Shown: piece by piece, positions 44,427 through 53,483 of the stretch
Position numbering within the stretch: position 1 is the stretch's first letter
Layout of the letters: every line of letters starts with the position of its first letter
DNA from: Salisediminibacterium beveridgei
GTDB lineage: Bacteria > Bacillota > Bacilli > Bacillales > Salisediminibacteriaceae
Length of the DNA: 64,000 bases
Assembly (NCBI RefSeq): GCF_001721685.1
Contig: NZ_CP012502.1
Span: 992,001-1,056,000, forward strand
Direction: 5' to 3'
Notes under the pieces: generated by a model
Databases searched by the model: none
The model's input: the letters and a program-made list of their open reading frames with translations, nothing else
What the model was told of the DNA's origin: nothing
Position numbers and translations under genes: made by a program

Positions 44427-46121
44427 ATGTCAGAAACAGTAGCAAGACCGTGGCTCACACACTATCCTGAGGAAGTACCTGAACAGATTGATTATGATCG
44501 GCGCCCATTGCAGGATTATCTGCGTGACGGGGCAATGGAAGAACCGGATAAAGTGCTGCTGCACTTTATGGGGAAGGAAATGACGTTTAAAGAGGTCTAT
44601 CACGAAGCCCTTTCATTTGCCAATGGACTGAAAGGTTTAGGCATTCAAAAGGGCGACCGGGTAGCGATTATGCTTGCGAATACACCCCAGTCTGTTGTAA
44701 GTTATTATGGAGCGCTCTTAGCAGGTGCCGTGGTCGTTCAAACGAATCCTTTGTATGTGGAACGTGAACTGGAGCATCAGATGGTGGATTCAGGAGCAAA
44801 GATCATGATCTGTCTGGATCTGTTGTATTCAAGAGTGATGAATGTGATCGATAAGACGTCGCTTGAGCATGTGATTGTAACAGGAATCAAGGATTATCTG
44901 CCGTTTCCGAAGAACCTGATTTATCCGTTTATACAAAAGAAACAATACGGATTTATTCCCAAGGTCGACTTCGGGGATAGCGTTCATGCCTTTAAGAAGG
45001 TCGTGAAGGAGAATCCGTCAAAGGAGATTCCCCTGGAGCTTGATCCCGAAAATGACCTGGCGCTGTTGCAATACACCGGTGGAACAACCGGCGTGGCAAA
45101 AGGCGTGAAACTGACGCATATGAATCTGGTTTCCAATACGACGCAGTGCATTCGCTGGATGTATAAGATTGATCACGGGAATGAAGTGCTCCTTTGTGCC
45201 TTGCCATTTTTCCATGTGTACGGTATGACAGTGGGGATGAATTTCTCTGTGATGGACCGCAACAAGATGGTGATCCTGCCGAAATTCGATACGAAACAGA
45301 CGCTCGATGCCATTCAAAAGCAAAAAGCATCGATCTTCCCGGGTGCACCAACCATGTACATTGGCCTCATCAACGATCCTGACGTGGAGAAATACGATCT
45401 GAGTTCCATTGAGATTTGTATCAGTGGCTCAGCACCGCTCCCATTGGAAGTCCAGCAGCGATTTGAGAAACTGACCGGTGGCAAATTATCTGAAGGATTT
45501 GGACTGACCGAATCATCCCCGGTAACGCATTTCAATCTGATGTGGGGAAAGCGGCCGACAGGCAGCATTGGTCTTCCGTGGCCAGATACCGATGTGGCAA
45601 TCCTCTCTGCGGAGACGGGTGAACCGGCGGAGCCAGGTGAAGTGGGCGAATTGATCATTCGAGGTCCTCAGGTTATGAAAGGGTATTGGAACCGGCCGGA
45701 AGAAACGAATGCCACGTTCCATGATGGCTGGCTTTTAACCGGAGATATGGGCTATATGGATGAAGAAGGATTTTTCTATATCGTTGACCGGAAGAAGGAC
45801 ATGATCATTGCCGGTGGATTCAATATTTATCCAAGGGAAATTGAAGAAGTTCTGTTTGAACATTCAGCCGTACAAGAAGCTGTTGCAGTCGGCGTGCCGG
45901 ATCCTTACCGTGGGGAAACCGTCAAAGCCTTTATCGTAAAACGTGAAGGTCATGAGGTGTCGGAGAAAGATCTGGATGCATTTTGCCGGGAACGACTGTC
46001 TTCTTACAAAGTACCGAAACTTTATGAATTCCGCGAAGAATTACCGAAGACGATGGTAGGTAAGGTTCTGAGACGGGCATTGCTCGAAGAAGAAAAGGAA
46101 AAAGCGAGAAAATCAGGCTGA
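44427..46121 (+). CDS. lcfA: Long-chain fatty acid-CoA ligase, copy 2
   Basis: 564 residues from ATG 44427 (GAGGAGG 9 nt upstream). All AMP-ligase motifs are intact: YTGGTTGVAKGVKLTH, GFGLTESSPVTHFN, GDMGYMDEEGFFYIVDRKKD and PKTMVGKVLRR. It aligns with copy 1 over its whole length with few gaps, so the pair is a tandem duplication. The differences cluster in the substrate-side segments around residues 180-200 (FGDSVHAFKKVVKENPSKEI against NDHLHSFTDLLEKGTETEI), which may mean different chain-length use. fadR follows behind its own promoter. Confidence 0.93.
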   Translation: MSETVARPWLTHYPEEVPEQIDYDRRPLQDYLRDGAMEEPDKVLLHFMGKEMTFKEVYHEALSFANGLKGLGIQKGDRVAIMLANTPQSVVSYYGALLAGAVVVQTNPLYVERELEHQMVDSGAKIMICLDLLYSRVMNVIDKTSLEHVIVTGIKDYLPFPKNLIYPFIQKKQYGFIPKVDFGDSVHAFKKVVKENPSKEIPLELDPENDLALLQYTGGTTGVAKGVKLTHMNLVSNTTQCIRWMYKIDHGNEVLLCALPFFHVYGMTVGMNFSVMDRNKMVILPKFDTKQTLDAIQKQKASIFPGAPTMYIGLINDPDVEKYDLSSIEICISGSAPLPLEVQQRFEKLTGGKLSEGFGLTESSPVTHFNLMWGKRPTGSIGLPWPDTDVAILSAETGEPAEPGEVGELIIRGPQVMKGYWNRPEETNATFHDGWLLTGDMGYMDEEGFFYIVDRKKDMIIAGGFNIYPREIEEVLFEHSAVQEAVAVGVPDPYRGETVKAFIVKREGHEVSEKDLDAFCRERLSSYKVPKLYEFREELPKTMVGKVLRRALLEEEKEKARKSG

Positions 46122-46142
46122 GTATTTCAGCGCACCTTTGTG

Positions 46143-46196
46143 TTGACAGTGCTTGGGTTGTCGACTACAATGATATTATGAATGAATAATCATTCA
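46143..46196 (+). promoter_or_regulatory. fadR promoter with FadR operator
   Basis: TTGACA (46143-46148), 17 nt and TACAAT (46166-46171). TGAATGAATAATCATTCA (46179-46196) matches the published Bacillus FadR consensus TGAATGAMTANTCATTCA at every position and covers the expected start of transcription, so fadR-fadB-etfBA should be autorepressed and induced by long-chain acyl-CoA. Confidence 0.92.
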
Positions 46197-46223
46197 TTTA
46201 TTGGAAGCAGAGGATGTGATGAG

Positions 46224-46838
46224 ATGGGCAGGAAAAAAGGTCCGAAGTATGACGCAATTATCGATGCTGCAGTGGTTGTGTTTGCCCAAAACGGCTATCA
46301 CAATTCAAAAGTGTCAAAAATAGCACAGGAAGCCGGCGTGGCAGATGGCACGATTTATCTTTATTTTAAAAATAAAGAAGACATTCTGATCTCCATGTTT
46401 GAAGAAAAAATGAGTATTTTTGTGGATCGGATCCAACATGAGATCAGTCATGTGGAGAGCATTGAGAAGAAGCTGGAGATCATGGTGGAAATGCATTTCA
46501 CCCAATTGGAACTCGATCCGGATCTGGCGATCGTCACACAGCTGGAATTGCGTCAATCGAACACGAACATGCGTTACAAAGTCAATGAAGTGCTGAAAGG
46601 GTACCTGGGTCTGATTGACGGGCTTCTCGAAGAAGGCATGAAACAAGGTTTGTTCGACCCTGGCCTGAATATCCGCATTGCCCGTCAGATCATTTTCGGA
46701 GCAGTGGATGAAGTGGCGACAAACTGGGTGATGAAGGAGCGTAAGTATGCGCTCACGCCTCTCGCATCAGACATCAGCGATATGCTGATCAAAGGGTTGT
46801 CGCTGAAGAGTCAGCCAGAACTCAAAGGGAAAGGGTGA
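46224..46838 (+). CDS. fadR: TetR-family fatty acid degradation repressor FadR
   Basis: 204 residues from ATG 46224 (AGAGGA 9 nt upstream); an in-frame ATG at 46182 lies inside the operator and is rejected. The TetR HTH is clear: AAVVVFAQNGYHNSKVSKIAQEAGVADGTIYLYFKNKEDIL. The C-terminal ligand domain includes DLAIVTQLELRQSN. In B. subtilis FadR (YsiA) represses beta-oxidation genes and releases DNA on binding long-chain acyl-CoA. The gene is followed by fadB, and its own operator is at 46179-46196. Confidence 0.94.
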   Translation: MGRKKGPKYDAIIDAAVVVFAQNGYHNSKVSKIAQEAGVADGTIYLYFKNKEDILISMFEEKMSIFVDRIQHEISHVESIEKKLEIMVEMHFTQLELDPDLAIVTQLELRQSNTNMRYKVNEVLKGYLGLIDGLLEEGMKQGLFDPGLNIRIARQIIFGAVDEVATNWVMKERKYALTPLASDISDMLIKGLSLKSQPELKGKG

Positions 46839-46843
46839 ACTTG

Positions 46844-47626
46844 ATGTCTGACACATCATTAACGTCGGTTCGTTTTGAAAATCATGTGGCAATTGTGACA
46901 CTGAGTAATCCACCGGCAAATGCGATTTCCGAATCAATGATCGCTGAGCTGGATGAGGTATTCAAAGAACTCGGGGATAACCCGGAGGCAAAAGTCATCC
47001 TCCTTCAAGGCGAAGGGAAGTTTTTCGCTGCAGGAGCGGATATCAAAGAATTCACTGAAATGACGCATGCCAATGAATTTCGGGAAACCGCCCGGGAAGG
47101 TCAACGGGTATTCCGTATGATCGAGACACTCTCCAAACCGGTGATTGCCGTTATTCACGGCGCTGCACTTGGTGGCGGTCTGGAACTGGCTATGGCTTGT
47201 CATATGCGTCTGGTGACGTCTTCAGCTAAACTCGGTCTTCCGGAACTGAATCTCGGACTGATCCCTGGATTTGCCGGTACACAGCGGTTACCTCGCATCG
47301 TCGGTCATGCGAAGGCGCTGCAGATGACCCTCACATCAGATCCGATTTCGGGCGAAGAAGCGGTGGCATTCGGACTCGCCAATCAATTGGTATCCGAAGA
47401 TGATCCGCTCGGGGAAGCAATGAGCATCGCCGGGAAAATGGCAGCGAAGCCGGCTAAAAATCTGGCAGCGGTCCTGGAACTGATTCACGAAGCAGAACGG
47501 GACTCCCTGGAACGGGGGCAGGAAAAAGAAGCCGTGCTCTTCGGAGACCTGGCTGAGACGAAAAATGCAGCAGAAGGTATTCGGGCGTTTCTTGAAAAGC
47601 GTCCTCCAAAGTTTGAAGATCGCTGA
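46844..47626 (+). CDS. fadB: Enoyl-CoA hydratase
   Basis: 260 residues from ATG 46844 (AAAGGG 8 nt upstream, overlapping the end of fadR). Crotonase fold: FAAGADIKEFTEM forms one side of the oxyanion hole, GAALGGGLELAMACHMRL the other, then LGLIPGFAGTQRLPRIVG. It hydrates trans-2-enoyl-CoA in beta-oxidation. The usual Glu pair positions are partly substituted (PELNLGLIPGFAG), as is common in this subfamily, so substrate range is inferred. It is in the fadR-fadB-etfB-etfA operon. Confidence 0.92.
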   Translation: MSDTSLTSVRFENHVAIVTLSNPPANAISESMIAELDEVFKELGDNPEAKVILLQGEGKFFAAGADIKEFTEMTHANEFRETAREGQRVFRMIETLSKPVIAVIHGAALGGGLELAMACHMRLVTSSAKLGLPELNLGLIPGFAGTQRLPRIVGHAKALQMTLTSDPISGEEAVAFGLANQLVSEDDPLGEAMSIAGKMAAKPAKNLAAVLELIHEAERDSLERGQEKEAVLFGDLAETKNAAEGIRAFLEKRPPKFEDR

Positions 47627-47695
47627 TTCAGCGGTTTTCAACATAGATTCATTTGAAAGCGTTTCACATTCACTTCAAAAACAGGAGGGAACGGA

Positions 47696-48466
47696 ATGAA
47701 CATTTACGTCATTATGAAGCGAACTTTTGACACGGAAGAGAAGATCCAGCTGGAAAACGGGCAAATTTCTGAGGACGGCGCTGAATTTATCATTAATCCG
47801 TACGATGAATATGCCATTGAGGAAGCAATCCAATTGCGCGATGAGCATGGCGGTGAAGTGACACTCGTCACAGTCGGTGATGAGGAAGCTGAAAAGCAGC
47901 TGAGAACAGGCCTGGCGATGGGAGGCGACAAAGCGGTTCTGATTGAAGATGAAGATGTGGAAGACGGAGACACGTACTCCACTGAAAGAATTCTTGCAGG
48001 TTATTTTGCCGATAAAGAAGTGGATATGATTCTCGGTGGTAACGTGGCCGTTGACGGCGGCTCGGGACAGGTCGGTCCACGCTTAGCGGAACGGCTCGGC
48101 ATGGTTCATGTCACTTCGGTAGTCAGTGTCAGTGTCGACGGCACAACAGTGAGTATTGAAAAAGATGTAGAAGGCGATCAGGAATTCATTGAATTGCAGC
48201 TTCCTGTGCTCCTCACAGCGCAGCAGGGATTAAATGAACCCCGCTACCCATCGTTGCCGGGCATTATGAAGGCGAAGAAAAAACCGTTGGAAGAACTCGA
48301 TCTCGATGATCTCGACCTCGACGAGGATGACGTGGGAGGAAAAACCGAACGGGTAGAAATTTACCTTCCGCCACCGAAGGCAGCCGGTAAAATACTTGAA
48401 GGTGAAGTGGATGAACAGGTTACTGAACTGGTGTCACTGCTGAAGAACGAAGCGAAAGTCATTTAA
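47696..48466 (+). CDS. etfB: Electron transfer flavoprotein beta subunit
   Basis: 256 residues. MNIYVIMKRTFDTEEKIQLENG start, the ETF-beta signature around VDGGSGQVGPRLAERLGMVHVTSV, and a C-terminal tail reaching toward EtfA. It binds AMP and, with EtfA, passes electrons from acyl-CoA dehydrogenase to the respiratory chain. CAGGAGGG precedes the ATG. A palindromic TGAAAGCGTTTCA lies at about 47654-47666, resembling but not fully matching a CcpA cre box. etfA starts 18 nt downstream. Confidence 0.95.
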   Translation: MNIYVIMKRTFDTEEKIQLENGQISEDGAEFIINPYDEYAIEEAIQLRDEHGGEVTLVTVGDEEAEKQLRTGLAMGGDKAVLIEDEDVEDGDTYSTERILAGYFADKEVDMILGGNVAVDGGSGQVGPRLAERLGMVHVTSVVSVSVDGTTVSIEKDVEGDQEFIELQLPVLLTAQQGLNEPRYPSLPGIMKAKKKPLEELDLDDLDLDEDDVGGKTERVEIYLPPPKAAGKILEGEVDEQVTELVSLLKNEAKVI

Positions 48467-48484
48467 ACAGGAGGGATTTGAATT

Positions 48485-49456
48485 ATGGCCAATAAAGTAG
48501 TAGTCATTGGAGAAATGCGTGATGGGGAATTCAGAAATGTGTCGTTTGAAGCGATTGCTGCAGCGAAACAGATCGCTCCTGATGGCGAGATTGTCGGTGC
48601 TCTTCTCGGCAGCGGTGTGAAAGATCGCGCCGATCAGCTGTTTCATTATGGTGCAAGCCGTGTGGTTGTTGTCGATCATGACAAACTGAAAAACTATACG
48701 CCGGAGGGTTATACGCAGGCAGCGATGGCACTGGTGGATCAAGAGGAGCCGGATGCAGTCATTATGGGGCATACTTCCCTTGGACGTGACTTGTCCGCGA
48801 AACTTGCTGCTCGTATGGAAGCGGGTCTCGTTTCAGATGCCGTCGGTATCGAAATGGACGGCGAAGATCCAGTGTTCACGCGACCAATTTATTCCGGTAA
48901 GGCTTTTGAAAAAGTGAAATCGAAAGATGGCGTTGTTTTTGCAACCATCCGCCCGAACAATATTCCTGCACAGGAAGCAGACACCTCGAAAAGTGGATCT
49001 GTAGAAACGGTTGATGTGGCTATTGCTGATTTGCAGACGATCATTAAAGATGTCGTTAAGAATACAGCTACAGGTGTGGACCTCTCGGAGGCATCTGTGA
49101 TTGTGGCCGGCGGACGTGGACTGAAGTCAGAGGAAAATTTCAAAATGCTCGATGAACTCGCAGACCTTCTCGGAGGTGCGGTTGGTGCGTCCCGTGGCGC
49201 GTGTGATGCTGAGTACTGCGACTATGCCCTGCAGATTGGGCAGACAGGAAAAGTGGTTACACCTGATCTGTATATTGCGGTTGGCTTGAGTGGTGCCATT
49301 CAGCACGTTGCGGGGATGTCCAACTCAAAAGTGATTGTTGCCCTGAACAAAGATCCAGAAGCAGAAATTTTCCAAATGGCGGATTACGGTATTGTCGGCG
49401 ATCTTTTCGATACCTTGCCTAAATTGATCGAAGAATTTAAAAAAGTTGTTGTGTGA
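48485..49456 (+). CDS. etfA: Electron transfer flavoprotein alpha subunit
   Basis: 323 residues. The N-terminal domain pairs with EtfB; the C-terminal FAD domain has VIVAGGRGLKSEENFKMLDEL, GGAVGASRGACDAEYC, QIGQTGKVVTPDLYIAVGLSGAIQH and NKDPEAEIFQMADYGIVGDL. It carries the FAD that receives electrons from acyl-CoA dehydrogenases. CAGGAGGG precedes the ATG. It is last in the operon, with a hairpin downstream. Confidence 0.96.
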   Translation: MANKVVVIGEMRDGEFRNVSFEAIAAAKQIAPDGEIVGALLGSGVKDRADQLFHYGASRVVVVDHDKLKNYTPEGYTQAAMALVDQEEPDAVIMGHTSLGRDLSAKLAARMEAGLVSDAVGIEMDGEDPVFTRPIYSGKAFEKVKSKDGVVFATIRPNNIPAQEADTSKSGSVETVDVAIADLQTIIKDVVKNTATGVDLSEASVIVAGGRGLKSEENFKMLDELADLLGGAVGASRGACDAEYCDYALQIGQTGKVVTPDLYIAVGLSGAIQHVAGMSNSKVIVALNKDPEAEIFQMADYGIVGDLFDTLPKLIEEFKKVVV

Positions 49457-49469
49457 AAAGACTGAATCA

Positions 49470-49503
49470 AAGGCCCGGGTGAACTGACACTTCCCCGGGC
49501 CTT
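49470..49503 (+). terminator. Terminator after etfA
   Basis: AAGGCCCGGG (49470-49479) pairs with CCCGGGCCTT (49494-49503). Very GC-rich stem, weak T run. Confidence 0.75.
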
Positions 49504-49602
49504 CGTGTTGCTTATGAAGGGAAGAGCAGTTTGTGAAACAGTATCTTTGATTAATTGCAATATATGATTTATGATGGTGTTACAACCCTTAGGAAAAAAT
49601 AC

Positions 49603-49631
49603 TTTTCATGACGCAGAATGTTTAGTATAAT
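49603..49631 (+). promoter_or_regulatory. trxA promoter
   Basis: TTTTCA (49603-49608), 17 nt and perfect TATAAT (49626-49631), 52 nt before trxA. Confidence 0.7.
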
Positions 49632-49682
49632 ACGCTATAGGGTATATGAATACCAGAAAGATAACAAGGAGGAATGTTTAAG

Positions 49683-50000
49683 ATGGCAATTGTAAAAGCT
49701 TCGGACGCAACGTTTGCAGAAGAAACTGGACAAGGTGTAGTACTTGCAGACTTTTGGGCGCCATGGTGCGGACCTTGTAAGATGATTGCACCGGTACTTG
49801 AAGAACTGGATGCAGATATGGGCGATAAGTTGAAAATTGTAAAACTGGATGTAGATGAAAATCAACAGACAGCCGGTAAATTTGGTGTGATGAGTATTCC
49901 GACACTGCTTATCTTTAAAGATGGCGAAGTCGTGGATCAGGTCGTTGGTTTCCAACCGAAAGACGCCCTGGCAAACACATTGAACAAGCACATGTCATAA
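49683..50000 (+). CDS. trxA: Thioredoxin
   Basis: 105 residues from ATG 49683, with AAGGAGG 10 nt upstream; ATG 49674 sits too close to the RBS. Active site [13 protein letters not shown], the KLDVDENQ strand, the cis-Pro in [13 protein letters not shown] and a final amphipathic helix. It reduces protein disulfides with electrons from thioredoxin reductase. Between its own promoter and a strong terminator, so monocistronic, as in B. subtilis. Confidence 0.98.
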   Translation: MAIVKASDATFAEETGQGVVLADFWAPWCGPCKMIAPVLEELDADMGDKLKIVKLDVDENQQTAGKFGVMSIPTLLIFKDGEVVDQVVGFQPKDALANTLNKHMS

Positions 50001-50014
50001 AAATCAACAGACCA

Positions 50015-50048
50015 GCAGCAGTCCTACTCAGGACTGTTGCTTTTTTTT
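50015..50048 (+). terminator. Terminator after trxA
   Basis: GCAGCAGTCCT (50015-50025) pairs with AGGACTGTTGC (50030-50040) with one G-T pair, then eight T's. Confidence 0.93.
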
Positions 50049-50165
50049 GATTTCTGGACTGTGTAAGCATACGGGGGATTGTCAGGCAGCGTTTTTCTTA
50101 AAGCGGATCGGGGGATATGGTACACTAGCGCCACAGAGAACCATTGATGACAAGGAGAATGACAG

Positions 50166-51947
50166 ATGCTTGAATTTAAACATAAATTGGATTTGCTTCC
50201 GGCCCAGCCTGGGTGTTACCTAATGAAGAATAAACACGGAACCATCATCTACGTCGGAAAAGCAAAAGTGTTGAAAAACCGGGTTCGTTCTTATTTTTCG
50301 GGTACACATGATCAGAAGACACAAATGCTGGTCAGCGAAATAGCGGATTTCGAATACATCGTGACGAATTCTGAACTCGAAGCCCTGCTGTTGGAACAGA
50401 ATCTGATCAAGAAATATGAACCAAGATACAACGTCTTATTAAAAGATGATAAGACGTATCCTTTCATAAAAATTACGAACGAAGAGCACCCGAGACTGAT
50501 CACGACCCGCAAGGTCAAAAAAGATGGCGGGAAATACTTCGGTCCATATCCGAACGCCTACTCAGCCAACGAGACAAAAAAGCTGCTGGACAGACTGTAT
50601 CCCCTCAGAAAGTGCCGTACGCTGCCCGATCGTGTCTGTTTGTATTATCATATTGGGCAATGCCTCGCGCCATGTGAGTTTACTGTCACGAAGCAAACCA
50701 ATAAAGAAATGGTTCAGGAGATTGCACGGTTTTTAAACGGCGGTCATAAAGAAGTCAAAAAACAAATCGAACAAAAAATGTATGAGGCTTCAGAAGAGAT
50801 GAATTTTGAACGGGCCAAGGAACTGCGTGATCAGACCCGCCACATCGAAAATGTGATGGAGAAACAAAAGATCACAATTACGGATCTTGGCAACCGGGAT
50901 GTGTTCGGTTATGAAGTCGACAAAGGCTGGATGTGTGTGCAAGTGTTTTTTGTCAGGCAGGGGAAACTGATTGAACGGGATGTTTCCTTGTTCCCGGTCT
51001 ACCAGGAACCGGTGGATGATTTCTATGCGTTTATCGGCCAATTTTATCTCGATGAGCAGCATCCGTTGCCGAAGGAAATTTTCGTGCAGCCAGAAGTGGA
51101 TACGGACATCGTGTCAGATTTTCTAAAGGTAAATGCAATTGAGCCGAAGCGGGGCCAGAAAAAACAGCTGGTTGATCTGGCCAGAAAAAATGCCAACCTG
51201 GCCCTCAAAGAGAAATTTGATCTGATTGAAAAGAACGAAAAGAAAACGATCCTTGCCATCAAAGAATTGGGCGAAGCCATGAAAATCGATACCCCTTACC
51301 GCATCGAAGCCTTTGACAATTCCAACATACAGGGTGTCGATCCGGTATCGGCGATGGTCGCTTTCGTTGACGGGAAACCGGACAAGAAAAGCTACCGGAA
51401 ATATAAAGTGAAGACGGTTGAGGGGCCGGATGATTATGAATCGATGCGTGAAGTGGTCAGACGGCGCTACAAGAGGCTGTTGACCGAGGGCGCGCCATTG
51501 CCGGATCTGATCGTCATCGATGGGGGGAAGGGTCAGATCTCTGCTGCACAAAGTGTCTTGGAAGATGAATTAAGTCAGTCGATCCCGGTTTGCGGACTCG
51601 TTAAGGATGATAAGCACCGCACATCACAGCTGATGATTGGTGATCCTCCGGAAGCCATTACGTTGAAGCGGACGAGCGAAGCATTCTATTTACTGCAGCG
51701 TATTCAAGATGAAGTGCACCGTTTTGCGATTACCTTTCACCGGAATGTCCGGAAAAAATCACAGTTTCAATCAATTCTGGATGATGTGGAAGGAATCGGA
51801 GATAAAAGGAAAAAACTACTTTTAAAGTCATTTGGATCCTTGAAACGGATCAAATCGGCGTCATTGGAAGAAATCGAGCGTGTAGGCATCCCTCAGTCCG
51901 TTGCTTCCTCCTTAAAGAAGGCTATCGAGAATGAGGCTGACAAATGA
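50166..51947 (+). CDS. uvrC: Excinuclease ABC subunit C
   Basis: 593 residues, the usual length. The N-terminal GIY-YIG nuclease ([29 protein letters not shown] region) makes the 3' cut; a Cys-rich segment ([21 protein letters not shown]) may bind a metal; the UVR motif (about 200-235) binds UvrB; the RNase H-like domain ([36 protein letters not shown]) makes the 5' cut; a C-terminal (HhH)2 domain ends the protein. It acts in nucleotide-excision repair. ACAAGGAG precedes the ATG. Confidence 0.97.
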   Translation: MLEFKHKLDLLPAQPGCYLMKNKHGTIIYVGKAKVLKNRVRSYFSGTHDQKTQMLVSEIADFEYIVTNSELEALLLEQNLIKKYEPRYNVLLKDDKTYPFIKITNEEHPRLITTRKVKKDGGKYFGPYPNAYSANETKKLLDRLYPLRKCRTLPDRVCLYYHIGQCLAPCEFTVTKQTNKEMVQEIARFLNGGHKEVKKQIEQKMYEASEEMNFERAKELRDQTRHIENVMEKQKITITDLGNRDVFGYEVDKGWMCVQVFFVRQGKLIERDVSLFPVYQEPVDDFYAFIGQFYLDEQHPLPKEIFVQPEVDTDIVSDFLKVNAIEPKRGQKKQLVDLARKNANLALKEKFDLIEKNEKKTILAIKELGEAMKIDTPYRIEAFDNSNIQGVDPVSAMVAFVDGKPDKKSYRKYKVKTVEGPDDYESMREVVRRRYKRLLTEGAPLPDLIVIDGGKGQISAAQSVLEDELSQSIPVCGLVKDDKHRTSQLMIGDPPEAITLKRTSEAFYLLQRIQDEVHRFAITFHRNVRKKSQFQSILDDVEGIGDKRKKLLLKSFGSLKRIKSASLEEIERVGIPQSVASSLKKAIENEADK

Positions 51948-51960
51948 AGCTAGAACAGAA

Positions 51961-51989
51961 TTGCCTCTGAACTGGGGTCTTGTTATGCT
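51961..51989 (+). promoter_or_regulatory. lysC promoter
   Basis: TTGCCT (51961-51966), 17 nt and TATGCT (51984-51989). The leader to the TTG start is about 125 nt and shows no lysine-riboswitch pattern that I can recognise. Confidence 0.55.
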
Positions 51990-52120
51990 TATAGATGTGC
52001 TTGTCCACAGTTTCGTCAAATTTGCTCTCATCCTTTTTATTCATGAGGTTACAAATCCGGACGAAGCGGCAAGTAATAACAAATGAACGATTCACCAAAA
52101 AACTCAAGGAGGAATCGACA

Positions 52121-53368
52121 TTGGCAACGGTAGTTCAGAAGTTCGGAGGTACATCCGTCGGAGATACTGCAAAAATCAAACGGGTGGCAGAACGGATTAA
52201 ACGACGAATGGAAGCAGGAGATCAGGTTGTGACCGTGGTATCCGCAATGGGGAAATCCACAGATAAACTGGTCGACCTTGCAAACGATATTACAGATGAT
52301 CCGGATCCGCGGGAAATGGATATGCTGTTAACGACAGGGGAGCAGGTTACGATTTCACTCGTCGTGATGGCATTGAATGAATTGAACGTGGAAGCTGTCT
52401 CCTTAACGGGCTGGCAGGCGGGAATCCAGACCGAATGTACACATGGAGATGCACGCATCACGGATATCGACAAATCAGCTGTCCAGGATTACCTGGACGA
52501 GGGGAAAGCGGTTCTTGTTGCCGGATTTCAGGGCATCAGTGACGAAGGCAATATCACGACACTCGGTCGTGGTGGATCAGATACAACGGCTGTGGCGCTT
52601 GCAGCAGCTCTTGGAGCAGAATCGTGCTCGATCTTCACCGACGTAACGGGTGTATTCACAGCAGACCCGCGCTATGTGAAGCAGGCGCGGCAAATGCCGA
52701 GTATTTCATACGACGAGATGCTTGAATTGGCGAATCTCGGTGCAGGTGTACTTCACCCGCGTGCCGTTGAGTTTGCGAAGAATTACAGCGTACCGTTAAT
52801 TGTTGCATCCAGTATGGAGGAAGTAGAAGGAACACTTGTGGAGGAGGAACCATCCATGGAGAAGAATCTCGTAGTACGGGGTCTTGCTTTTGAAAAGGAT
52901 ATTACAAAGATTTCGATTGAACGGTTACCCAACCAATATGACACGATGGCTGTCATCTTTAAACTGCTCGCCAACGAGGGAATCAATGTGGATTTGATTA
53001 TTCAGCAAACAACCAGTGATCATGCGCTGAATGTCTCGTTCTCCGTCGATACGGATAAATTGGGACGCGCGCTTGAGATCCTTGAGGAGAACAAAGCAGA
53101 ACTTTGTTATTCCATGGTTCGTCATCAAAGTATGCTGAGTAAAGTATCGATCGTCGGATCAGGTATGATTTCCAACCCAGGTGTCGCAGCGGATATGTTT
53201 GAGACACTCTCTGAAGAAGAAATTGAGATCATGATGGTCTCCACCTCTGAGATTGGCGTTTCGGCAGTAGTCCCTGAATCAGATATGATCAAAGCGGCAA
53301 ATGCCCTTCATTCCAAGTTTAAACTTGATGCAGAGGAACTTGAGAAAGTCGAAGCACTCAGTTCCTGA
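52121..53368 (+). CDS. lysC: Aspartate kinase (LysC type, alpha and internal beta subunit)
   Basis: 415 residues from TTG 52121, 8 nt after AAGGAGG. Kinase signature VVQKFGGTSVGD, then LGRGGSDTTAVALAAALGA and the C-terminal pair of ACT domains (about 260-415). It makes aspartyl phosphate for lysine, diaminopimelate, threonine and methionine. A second in-frame start, ATG 52856 (codon 246), has GAGGAGG at 52841-52847 with 8-nt spacing; it would give a 170-residue beta subunit of the ACT domains, as known for B. subtilis aspartokinase II. The lysine riboswitch usual in B. subtilis is not evident. Confidence 0.95.
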   Translation: MATVVQKFGGTSVGDTAKIKRVAERIKRRMEAGDQVVTVVSAMGKSTDKLVDLANDITDDPDPREMDMLLTTGEQVTISLVVMALNELNVEAVSLTGWQAGIQTECTHGDARITDIDKSAVQDYLDEGKAVLVAGFQGISDEGNITTLGRGGSDTTAVALAAALGAESCSIFTDVTGVFTADPRYVKQARQMPSISYDEMLELANLGAGVLHPRAVEFAKNYSVPLIVASSMEEVEGTLVEEEPSMEKNLVVRGLAFEKDITKISIERLPNQYDTMAVIFKLLANEGINVDLIIQQTTSDHALNVSFSVDTDKLGRALEILEENKAELCYSMVRHQSMLSKVSIVGSGMISNPGVAADMFETLSEEEIEIMMVSTSEIGVSAVVPESDMIKAANALHSKFKLDAEELEKVEALSS

Positions 53369-53436
53369 TAACGTCTCAATGGCATTGATGCTCCATTCCT
53401 TAAATAGATGGCATCGTTCCGATGATGTATGACATG

Positions 53437-53473
53437 AAACCAGCACCCCGGTAATGACCGGAGTGCTGGTTTT
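53437..53473. terminator. Bidirectional terminator between lysC and yslB
   Basis: AAACCAGCAC-C-CCGG pairs with CCGG-A-GTGCTGGTTT, with A's before and T's after, so it can serve both convergent genes. Confidence 0.9.
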
Positions 53474-53483
53474 TAAAACAATA

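Noticed and set aside
42400..44427. FadR operators upstream of either lcfA gene
   Set aside because: I looked for TGAATGA-4-TCATTCA in both gaps and found no acceptable match.
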